A DNA stretch of 7,900 nucleotides from Spirochaetota bacterium (GTDB lineage Bacteria > Spirochaetota > Spirochaetia > Treponematales > Rectinemataceae). Shown in pieces: positions 1 through 5,531 of this stretch (the stretch's first letter is position 1; every line of letters starts with the position of its first letter). The stretch is from assembly GCA_023421875.1 (NCBI GenBank), contig JAEZSM010000118.1:1-7900 (forward strand), written 5' to 3'. The notes beneath the pieces were generated by a model. It did no database searches. It had not been told where the DNA came from and saw nothing but the letters and a program-made list of their open reading frames with translations. The position numbers and the translations under genes were made by a program.

Positions 1-22
1 AACGTATGCACCTTAAAGGTAG

Positions 23-54
23 CTTTTGCAAAACTCGTCTGACTTTTACAAAAG
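23..54. promoter_or_regulatory. Tandem dyad pair, candidate operator
   Basis: Two near-identical 12-bp dyads are visible: CTTTTGCAAAAC at 23-34 and CTTTTACAAAAG at 43-54. They agree at 10 of 12 positions. The first contains the perfect palindrome TTTTGCAAAA, and the second has perfect 5-bp arms CTTTT/AAAAG. Their centres lie 20 bp apart, about two helical turns, so two protein dimers could sit on the same DNA face. No gene starts to the right of them, because the neighbouring VWA gene ends at 124. If they are operators they probably serve a gene beyond the left edge, most simply one on the minus strand. The regulator is unknown. The arms could also be read as a long weak stem, GCTTTTG with CAAAAGC. 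Confidence 0.45.
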
Positions 55-73
55 CCTCTATGGGAAATATATT

Positions 74-102
74 CCGAAGGCGCGGGGTAAAGGCGCCTCC
101 GG
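74..102 (-). terminator. Terminator-like hairpin after the VWA gene
   Basis: Positions 74-83 and 93-102 form a GC-rich stem: CCG, one A-C mismatch, then AGGCGC paired with GCGCCT and CGG. The loop is nine bases. The hairpin begins about 20 bases past the stop codon of the minus-strand VWA gene, the usual place for an intrinsic terminator. The minus-strand tail is A/T-rich (AATATATTTCCC) but is not a true U run, so termination may be weak or factor-assisted. Confidence 0.5.
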
Positions 103-123
103 CCAATCTCGGAAGCTTGCCTT

Positions 124-1845
124 CTATTTGGTGCTTCGCGCGACAATCTCCGCCATCTCCACCAGTCTGATGAATTCGGATCTGTAGCCTTCTTCATCGT
201 TGCCCTTAGATTGTCGCGCCCTCTGCAGAACAGCCGCCCAGGAAGCTGCTCCCTTGTGGGGGCTGTCCCTGAGGAGCATGCCGAACTCAGCCACGGCGGA
301 TGCAAAGCGGAAGTCTTCATCGCTTTCAGCCAGGGGCTTAGTAAGGGATTTCGCGTTCAGACGAGTTTCGACGAGTCTGCTTTCTTCTGTGCCGTCGGCG
401 GGCTCTTTATAGCGAAGCCTGAAGACTGCGAGGTCTTCGGAGGGGACTAGGTTTGTATCCTGGAATACCAGAGGGTCGGGACTCACCGTATTCGTAGAAG
501 GCGCCCCTGGGGGCACGAGTTCGTAGAAGGCTGTGACAGTCTGCCCGGACCCCATCTCCCCTGCATCCTTAGTGTCGTCATTGAAATCTTCCCGGGCCAG
601 CATTCGGTTTTCGTAGCCTATGAGGCGGTATTCCCGAACTGCCCCGGGGTTGAACTCGATCTGGATTTTTACGTCCTTGGCCACGGCGAAGAGATTTCCC
701 CAGATCTCCTTGCCCAGAACCTTGTTGCCTTCCATGAGGGTGTCGATATAAGCATAATTGCCATTGCCCTTGTCGGCCAGTGTTTCCATACGGCTGTCTT
801 TATAGTTGCCAACGCCGAAACCGAGGACGGTGAGGTAGATATTGTCCTTTCTTTTTTCCTCTATGAGCCGTTCCAGTTCGCTGGTGGAGCTGACGCCCAC
901 ATTGAAGTCACCATCGGTGCAGAGAATCACCCTGTTGTTGCCACCGGTGATGAAGTTTTCCTTGGCAATACGGTAGGCGAGCTGGATACCTTCACCGCCG
1001 GCTGTGGAGCCGCCGGCCTCGAGTGAGTCGAAGGCGGCAAGAATTTTTTCCTTTTTACCCCCCGGGGTGGATTCAAGCACGAGGCCGGCGCTGCCGGCGT
1101 AGGCGACTATGGATACTTTGTCCAGGGGCCTCAGCTGCTCCGCCATGATGCGCATGCTCCGTTTTAAAAGCGGAAGCTTGTTGTCGTCGTACATAGAGCC
1201 CGAGCTGTCGATAAGAAATACAAGGTTAGAGGCCGGCAGGTTGTCGGTAGGGATTGTTTTGGCAGCGAGGGCTACGCGAAGCAGCAGGTGCTCACTGTTC
1301 CAGGGCGCTGGACTCAAAGCGAAATTGGCATTGACGGGATGCTCGCTCGCTGCGGCGGGATAGCCATACTCAAAGTAGTTGAGCATTTCCTCGATCCTGA
1401 CCGCGTCCTTGGGGGGCATTTCATAGTATTCCATGAGGTAGCGGCGCAGATTGGAGTAGCTGGCAGTGTCCACGTCGATGGAAAAGGTGGAAACCGGATT
1501 GTCCAAGGCTTTTAAAAAAGGATTATCGACTATGCGATCGTATTCCTCGGTGTTGAAGTCCGACGCATACTGACCAGAGTAGCTTGGCGGTGGTTCTGGA
1601 ATATATCCCCCAGCCTTTGCTGAACTGGCAAAGGCCATACTCATCTGAGCTCCCGGGGCTACGCTGTACTGCGCGCCGGAGATGCCTGTCTCGGGTGAAG
1701 AGGGTGGTAAAAGGTTGTTTGTTTTATCTTTGGTCGCGCAGCCGGCGATGATGGCAAGAAGAAGACAGCAGAATGCCAGAAGCCAAAAGAAACGCAGCGT
1801 GGGATTGCTTTTTTGATTGCATTTTGAAGACCGCTGATCGGGCAT
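124..1845 (-). CDS. YfbK-like VWA-domain lipoprotein
   Basis: A 573-residue envelope lipoprotein. Residues 18-35 are a hydrophobic signal ending in the lipobox IAGC, with Cys36 as the probable lipidated residue. A proline- and serine-rich linker follows. Residues about 95-165 match the N-terminal domain that accompanies bacterial VWA proteins (VDNPFLKALDNPVSTFSIDVD, then RIEEMLNYFEYGYP). The VWA domain spans about 205-375 with an intact metal-ion-dependent adhesion site: DSSGSM at 213-218, Thr281 in GGSTAGGEG, and Asp311 in CTDGDFN. The C-terminal part, about 385-570, resembles DUF3520. Total length and domain order match E. coli YfbK (about 575 residues), whose function is not settled. The start at 1845 is chosen because AGGAGG lies 7 bases upstream (1853-1858) and places the lipoprotein signal at the N-terminus. 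The frame stays open to 2055, but that extension runs through a terminator. The gene looks monocistronic. A role in metal-dependent protein binding at the envelope is inferred. Confidence 0.9.
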   Translation of the reverse strand: MPDQRSSKCNQKSNPTLRFFWLLAFCCLLLAIIAGCATKDKTNNLLPPSSPETGISGAQYSVAPGAQMSMAFASSAKAGGYIPEPPPSYSGQYASDFNTEEYDRIVDNPFLKALDNPVSTFSIDVDTASYSNLRRYLMEYYEMPPKDAVRIEEMLNYFEYGYPAAASEHPVNANFALSPAPWNSEHLLLRVALAAKTIPTDNLPASNLVFLIDSSGSMYDDNKLPLLKRSMRIMAEQLRPLDKVSIVAYAGSAGLVLESTPGGKKEKILAAFDSLEAGGSTAGGEGIQLAYRIAKENFITGGNNRVILCTDGDFNVGVSSTSELERLIEEKRKDNIYLTVLGFGVGNYKDSRMETLADKGNGNYAYIDTLMEGNKVLGKEIWGNLFAVAKDVKIQIEFNPGAVREYRLIGYENRMLAREDFNDDTKDAGEMGSGQTVTAFYELVPPGAPSTNTVSPDPLVFQDTNLVPSEDLAVFRLRYKEPADGTEESRLVETRLNAKSLTKPLAESDEDFRFASAVAEFGMLLRDSPHKGAASWAAVLQRARQSKGNDEEGYRSEFIRLVEMAEIVARSTK

Positions 1846-1852
1846 GATCGAG

Positions 1853-1900
1853 CCTCCTGACTTTATGCGATTAGGCGTTGCACATAATACTATCGCATAA
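1853..1900 (-). promoter_or_regulatory. Inverted repeat and SD upstream of the VWA gene
   Basis: TTATGCGAT at 1863-1871 and ATCGCATAA at 1892-1900 are a perfect 9-bp inverted repeat separated by 20 bases. On the minus strand the second arm ends four bases before the AGGAGG ribosome binding site (complement of 1853-1858) of the VWA lipoprotein gene. It could be an RNA stem that affects translation, or a pair of half-sites for a DNA-binding protein. The spacer contains a TATTAT-like -10 candidate in minus orientation, but I found no convincing -35 partner, so the transcription start is not assigned. Confidence 0.4.
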
Positions 1901-2008
1901 TCTACAAAGCCACCGGGAGGGCTGGGAGTTACGGGGAAGATAATGTGGGGTTCTGTTTTGGCGATAGGTGAATACGTGAAGACGGAAGTCAGGCGGCAAT
2001 TAAAAACG

Positions 2009-2049
2009 AAGGGGCTGTCCAGGAAGAAAAACCTGGGCAGCCCTTTTTT
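2009..2049 (-). terminator. Intrinsic terminator, probably bidirectional
   Basis: GGGCTGTCCAGG (2012-2023) pairs with CCTGGGCAGCCC (2032-2043) through 12 base pairs with one G-T wobble, around an eight-base A-rich loop. Flanking AA and TT bases can lengthen the stem. It lies about 30 bases past the stop of the minus-strand split-barrel gene, so it should end that transcript. The minus-strand tail reads TTCGTTTTTA. On the plus strand it is followed directly by six Ts, a textbook tail, so it could also stop transcription entering from the left. Confidence 0.8.
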
Positions 2050-2077
2050 CGGCAAGTTACCCTGCTGAGGCCTGGAA

Positions 2078-2572
2078 TCAACCGATGGGCAGGACCTTGA
2101 CGATTTTAAGGAATATGGTGCTGTCGCTGGCTTTTTTGTCCTTGTTCTGTTCCACGAGCTTTTTCTGGATCGCAGGATCGCTTACATATTCGGCAATGAT
2201 CCTGGCTCCCGAATAGGTCATTTTCTGGTCGCCCTTTGGAGCAATGTAGCCGGTGGCGGTTACGACGATGAGCTTGCGCTCTTTCATGTTGATGCCGGTC
2301 TGGTTGGGCGCGAGACCGAAGAAGAGGTGCTGCCTGTCCTTGGTCACGCCGGGGATAACCACAGCGGCGTTGGGGCTTCCGTCGGGGTTAACGGTGGCGA
2401 CGGACACGGAAAGCTGGTAGGTTTCCAGGGCTTTCCAAAGATCTTCGCCGGTCAAGGATGTTTTAGTGTAGTAGTTGCTGGTCGAGGCTTTTGAAATCGA
2501 ATCGATGCTCTGAGCGCCGATGCTGGCGGCCAGGAGGACGAAAGCGACCAGGATGATGAGAATCTTTTTCAT
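2078..2572 (-). CDS. Exported split-barrel (PNPOx-like) flavin-binding family protein
   Basis: A 164-residue protein. Residues 1-20 form a Sec-type signal peptide: MKK, then a hydrophobic run ILIILVAFVLLAA, with probable cleavage after SIGA before Gln21. No cysteine follows, so it is not a lipoprotein. The mature part resembles the small pyridoxamine 5'-phosphate oxidase-like FMN-binding split barrel. Residues 49-75 read LETYQLSVSVATVNPDGSPNA and onward, typical of the first two strands with a DG(S/R)P turn. Residues 83-108 (LFFGLAPNQTGINMKERK, then VVTATG) match the central strand and the loop that usually touches the flavin phosphate. The segment from about 122 (GARIIAEYVSDP) is the usual late strand and helix. 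Cofactor and substrate cannot be told from sequence; pyridoxine biosynthesis is unlikely for this short type. The start ATG has GGAAGGAG just upstream, about four bases away. The gene is monocistronic between a promoter at 2612-2640 and a terminator at 2009-2049. Confidence 0.75.
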   Translation of the reverse strand: MKKILIILVAFVLLAASIGAQSIDSISKASTSNYYTKTSLTGEDLWKALETYQLSVSVATVNPDGSPNAAVVIPGVTKDRQHLFFGLAPNQTGINMKERKLIVVTATGYIAPKGDQKMTYSGARIIAEYVSDPAIQKKLVEQNKDKKASDSTIFLKIVKVLPIG

Positions 2573-2611
2573 GAGGCTCCTTCCTTACTCTTAGGATTGC
2601 TAGTTTATAAA

Positions 2612-2640
2612 GTAATATCGATATTAATGTATACTGTCAA
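2612..2640 (-). promoter_or_regulatory. Sigma-70-type promoter of the split-barrel gene
   Basis: On the minus strand a perfect -35 hexamer TTGACA (complement of 2635-2640) is followed after 17 bases by TATTAC (complement of 2612-2617), which matches four of six -10 positions. Transcription would begin near 2605 and give a leader of about 33 bases before the ATG at 2572. The whole stretch is very A/T-rich compared with the flanking genes. Confidence 0.6.
2613..2626. promoter_or_regulatory. 14-bp perfect palindrome, candidate operator
   Basis: TAATATCGATATTA reads the same on both strands. It overlaps the -10 hexamer and part of the spacer of the minus-strand promoter, and also the -35 of a possible plus-strand promoter. 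A repressor bound here would block one or both divergent genes. No regulator gene is present in the window, so the binding protein is unknown. Confidence 0.45.
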
Positions 2641-2646
2641 TATAAA
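2618..2646 (+). promoter_or_regulatory. Possible promoter of the DUF1295 gene
   Basis: TCGATA (2618-2623, four of six matches to TTGACA) lies 17 bases before TATAAA (2641-2646, five of six matches to TATAAT). This would start a transcript near 2653 with a leader of about 90 bases. The site overlaps the divergent minus-strand promoter. An alternative -10, TATACT at 2630-2635, has no good -35. Confidence 0.35.
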
Positions 2647-2667
2647 GAAGGCCCTCATTGTTCCAAA

Positions 2668-2699
2668 ACAAAGCATGGTCCCGGGACTTGCTATTTTGT
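2668..2699 (+). other. Imperfect hairpin in the DUF1295 leader
   Basis: The perfect 10-bp palindrome GTCCCGGGAC (2678-2687) sits inside flanking complementary bases: GCA (2673-2675) with TGC (2689-2691), and ACAAA (2668-2672) with TTTGT (2695-2699) across a three-base bulge. It lies between the suggested plus-strand promoter and the DUF1295 start, so it would be in the 5' leader RNA. It could instead be a second DNA-binding site. No U run follows, so it is not a terminator. Confidence 0.25.
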
Positions 2700-2743
2700 C
2701 CAGCCTGCACCCATGATGGAGTACCCAAGGAGCGTTGAACGGC

Positions 2744-3511
2744 ATGAGTCCTTTTATCCTGGCTTCACTCACTTCGATTGTGGTTAATGGCCTTTTCTTT
2801 GCCTATGCGTCGGTTAGAAAGACCGATGTGGTGACTGATCTTTCCTACAGTCTCTCTTTTGGCCTGGTATCGCTGACGCTGATACTGCTCAATCCCGATG
2901 CCGGGTTTGTCGTGCTCCTGCCCGCCTGGCTCACGATTCTATGGGCCCTACGTCTGGGCGGCTACCTTTTTACGAGAATAATCAAGACCAAGGTGGATCA
3001 TCGCTTCGATTCAATGCGGAACGAGCCACTGAAGTTTGCCCGGTTCTGGATACTTCAGGCTGCCGCTGTGGCGGTTATCGTACTGCCGGTTGTGGCTTCG
3101 GTGGCTTCGCAGGTCAGACCCCGAAATTTCGGGTTTTTCGAGACAGTGGGTCTTTTTATGTGGTTTGTCGGCTTCGCCGTAGAGGCTGTTTCGGACGCCC
3201 AGAAATCGGCTTTCAAGAAGAGTGGAAGCAAAGGCGTTATAATGACAGGCTTGTGGCGTTATTCCAGGCATCCTAACTATTTTGGGGAGACCTTGCTCTG
3301 GTGGGGGATTTACGTCTACTCCCTGCCCTCGCTCTCCGGTGGGTTGTATTGGACCGTGCTCGGACCAGTTTTCATCACGCTTCTCTTGCTTTTTGTAAGT
3401 GGTATTCCCCTGCTGGAGAAGAGCGCGGATGCCAAGTACGGCGAGGATCCCGACTACAGGGAGTACAAGCGGAAGACAAGCATCTTCATTCCCCTCCCGC
3501 CACGACGTTGA
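2744..3511 (+). CDS. DUF1295 family membrane protein (steroid reductase/ICMT-like)
   Basis: A 255-residue integral membrane protein with about seven hydrophobic segments (about 5-23, 36-49, 55-72, 102-122, 133-150, 182-200, 203-225). The diagnostic stretch is TGLWRYSRHPNYFGE at 168-182 followed by a Trp pair. Together with the C-terminal EKSADAKYGEDPDYREYKRKTS and the FIPLPP ending, it is typical of DUF1295. That family shares a fold with the C-terminal 5-alpha steroid reductase domain and isoprenylcysteine carboxyl methyltransferases. Family members are thought to act on lipid or isoprenoid substrates in the membrane using NADPH or S-adenosylmethionine; which applies here cannot be read from sequence. 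The ATG at 2744 is preferred, with AAGGAG at 2727-2732 eleven bases upstream. A TTG at 2735 in the same frame would leave only two bases between SD and start. The gene converges on the DhaL-DegV gene with 30 bases between stop codons and no clear terminator there. Confidence 0.85.
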   Translation: MSPFILASLTSIVVNGLFFAYASVRKTDVVTDLSYSLSFGLVSLTLILLNPDAGFVVLLPAWLTILWALRLGGYLFTRIIKTKVDHRFDSMRNEPLKFARFWILQAAAVAVIVLPVVASVASQVRPRNFGFFETVGLFMWFVGFAVEAVSDAQKSAFKKSGSKGVIMTGLWRYSRHPNYFGETLLWWGIYVYSLPSLSGGLYWTVLGPVFITLLLLFVSGIPLLEKSADAKYGEDPDYREYKRKTSIFIPLPPRR

Positions 3512-3541
3512 AGGTTTTGCTGCCGACTCGACTACGCAGTT

Positions 3542-5311
3542 CTATTCGGCCATGGTAACGACCGACACCGCGCCGGGTCCTGCGTTGAGGGCGACAACGG
3601 CTGATATCTCCGAAACATAGAGGGGGGCAAAGCCCAGGGCTTTTTTCATGTCGGCGGCTAGGGCCGCAGCCTTTGCCGGAGCTCCCGAATGCCCTATGGC
3701 ATACCAGCGCAGCGGGCGTCTGGCATGATCTTCCATGACCATGCGCTTGATTTTTTCGATGTTGGCCTTTTCCGAAAAGGCTTTGCCGTAAAGAATCGAC
3801 TTGCCCTTCTTGTCCACCGATACGATGGGCTTGAGGTTGAGTATTTTTGCGAGCCAACCCTTGAGCGGGCTTACCCTACCTCCCTTTACCATGTAGCGCA
3901 GGCTACTTACCGACACCAGTATCCTCGCCTTGTCGGACCATTCGGGGAGCTTGGCGAGGATTTCGTCGCGCCCGAGTCCGGCTTTGGCGGCCTCGGCGGC
4001 TCTGAGCACTAAAAGTCCCAGAGATCCGGAGAGATGGCGGGAATCGAAGGCGACCACCTTGCCCTGGCTGCGCTCTGCTTCCTTGGCACAGGCTGCGAAG
4101 GTGCCCGACATGGCGGAGGAGAGGTTTATGGAGAGTATTTCGTCGTAATATTCCGAGAGGTAGGAGAATGTCCGGGAGAAAAGATGGGCAGGAGGCTGGG
4201 AGCTTCGGGGGAATACCGACGCCGATTCCGAAAAACTGCGCAGCCGCTCGGCATTGATGGTGAGCTTGTCCAGGTATTCGCCCTTCTGGGCGAGAATAAG
4301 CAAGGGAACCATGTGTATTCGGTACTGCTCGATCAGGTCGGGCGAAAGGTCGCAGGAGGAGTCGGTTACAATAGCAAGTCTGGACTCAGGCTGGTGGGCA
4401 TCGGCGTACTGGACAAACATGTCGTCGGCCTTCTGTCCGTTTACCGCTCCGAAATGCTCGAGCCGCTCCATGACCCCGATGGGGTCGTTTGCGTGGATGT
4501 GGATCTTAACCCGCCTGCGTCCGCCGGCGACGATGAGGCTGTCGCCAGAATCGGCCAGGTCTTGGCGAAGGGCTTCGGTGTCTATCCTGTCGCCGGCGAC
4601 GATGGCCTCGACACAGTAGCGCAGCCGAGGCTTTTCTGCAGGGATTTCGGCATGGCCATGGTCGATGATGGCTTTTAGGTCGTCGGGCTGGGTTTCGGCG
4701 GCGCCCTTGCCAAAAATGAGATAGTCATGGCCGCCTTCGACAAACTCGACAAAGCCCGCGGCCCCGGCGTCCACGACGCCTGCGGCCTTGAGCTCCGCCA
4801 GTTTACCCGTTGTTTCGGCAAGAGAGCGCTTGAGGTCTTCTCGAGTGGCCCCAATGAGGGCGGCTATGTTGGATGTCTCGGAAAGTCGATATTTTAGGGA
4901 AAGAGCCCAAGTCTCGATGACCGAGAGCATGGTGCCGTCCCTGGGCTGGGACACCGCCGATTTGGCGCGCAGGTATGCGTTGCCCACTGCCTGGGCGAAC
5001 TGCTGAGCGAGCACTTCGGTAGTCACTATTGTTTCAGATAATCCCGACACGAATTGGGCGAATATCACCCCTGAGTTGCCCCTCGCCGAGAGCAGGGCTG
5101 CGTCCGCCAAGGCGGCAAGCGTTTCGGTGGCCGATGGTGCCGGCTTTGTCGCTTCGAGGGCGCCGGAAAGGGTAAAATACAAGTTGGTACCAGTATCGCC
5201 GTCGGGAACGGGGAAGACGTTGATTTTATCGATATAGAATCGGGCATCGCGAACGCGCCGAAATCCTGCATAGAAAAAGTCGTAGAGCTGGAAGCCGTCG
5301 ATAGAGTTCAT
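3542..5311 (-). CDS. DhaL(DAK2)-DegV fusion, fatty acid kinase-like
   Basis: A 589-residue protein that joins two activities usually on separate chains. Residues about 1-200 are a DhaL/DAK2 kinase domain: the Mg-ATP motif NVFPVPDGDTGTN at 31-43, SARGNSGVIFAQ at 75-86, DGTMLSV at 125-131, and VVDAGAAGF at 179-187. Residues about 228-305 resemble the middle domain of FakA (YCVEAIVAG, GDSLIVAGG, VKIHIHANDP). Cys233, His271 and His273 are placed like the metal-binding Cys/His/His reported for that domain. Residues about 311-589 are a full DegV/EDD fatty-acid-binding domain (FakB type): VTDSSCDLS, RSSQPP at 369-374, NLSSAMSGTF at 396-405, KGGRVS at 476-481, NLKPI at 492-496, and GPG at 578-580. 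FakA phosphorylates fatty acids carried by FakB to feed phospholipid synthesis; this protein may do both steps, as inference. The usual His of the HxGPG signature is Asn576. The ATG has AGGAGG four bases upstream. Confidence 0.88.
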   Translation of the reverse strand: MNSIDGFQLYDFFYAGFRRVRDARFYIDKINVFPVPDGDTGTNLYFTLSGALEATKPAPSATETLAALADAALLSARGNSGVIFAQFVSGLSETIVTTEVLAQQFAQAVGNAYLRAKSAVSQPRDGTMLSVIETWALSLKYRLSETSNIAALIGATREDLKRSLAETTGKLAELKAAGVVDAGAAGFVEFVEGGHDYLIFGKGAAETQPDDLKAIIDHGHAEIPAEKPRLRYCVEAIVAGDRIDTEALRQDLADSGDSLIVAGGRRRVKIHIHANDPIGVMERLEHFGAVNGQKADDMFVQYADAHQPESRLAIVTDSSCDLSPDLIEQYRIHMVPLLILAQKGEYLDKLTINAERLRSFSESASVFPRSSQPPAHLFSRTFSYLSEYYDEILSINLSSAMSGTFAACAKEAERSQGKVVAFDSRHLSGSLGLLVLRAAEAAKAGLGRDEILAKLPEWSDKARILVSVSSLRYMVKGGRVSPLKGWLAKILNLKPIVSVDKKGKSILYGKAFSEKANIEKIKRMVMEDHARRPLRWYAIGHSGAPAKAAALAADMKKALGFAPLYVSEISAVVALNAGPGAVSVVTMAE

Positions 5312-5531
5312 TGCGCCTCCTGAAGATTGTTTGAGGGCAAATAATATATTAGAAAAGAGCTATTTAAAAGGGGAGGGCTGAAGCAGCCGGAAGAAAAATT
5401 AAAAGCCCAGCGCATAAAAACCGCCCAAGAGTGCCGGCGACGTTGTTGCCGTGATTGACAGGGCTTTGCGCTTTCTGGACTATAGAACATCGGCCGCATG
5501 TCCCTTGGCTTTCGGTCGTCTTGGAGGCTCA
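5312..5531. promoter_or_regulatory. Divergent intergenic region between DhaL-DegV and asnA
   Basis: This 220-base gap must hold both divergent promoters. For the minus gene, an A/T-rich patch gives TATTAT (complement of 5341-5346) and a weak TTTTAA (complement of 5364-5369) 17 bases apart. For asnA, a perfect TTGACA at 5455-5460 is present, but the nearest -10 candidate, TATAGA at 5481-5486, is 20 bases away, longer than ideal. A small stem GGCTG/CAGCC with a three-base loop lies at 5376-5388. I see no T-box or other riboswitch core and no clear operator. Confidence 0.35.

Noticed and set aside
1846..2055. N-terminal extension of the VWA protein by 70 residues
   Set aside because: The extra segment passes through a strong terminator hairpin and an inverted repeat, and it would put the lipoprotein signal in the middle of the protein. 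The start at 1845 has AGGAGG at good spacing.
3512..3541. Possible terminator between DUF1295 and DhaL-DegV genes
   Set aside because: Only a 4-bp CTGC/GCAG stem with a long loop and no U run is present, so it is too weak to call.
3486..3857. 123-codon minus-strand open frame at the DUF1295/DhaL-DegV junction
   Set aside because: It overlaps the DegV domain in another frame and has a Gln/His/Arg-rich composition typical of out-of-frame translation.
4034..4678. 214-codon plus-strand open frame inside the DhaL-DegV gene
   Set aside because: It lies wholly within a clearly conserved minus-strand gene. Its translation is low-complexity in character with no recognisable motif, as expected of an antisense shadow in GC-rich DNA.
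5451..5531. GTG start giving AsnA 27 extra residues
   Set aside because: The extension does not resemble any AsnA N-terminus, contains a TTGACA promoter-like motif, and the ATG at 5532 has its own GGAGG.
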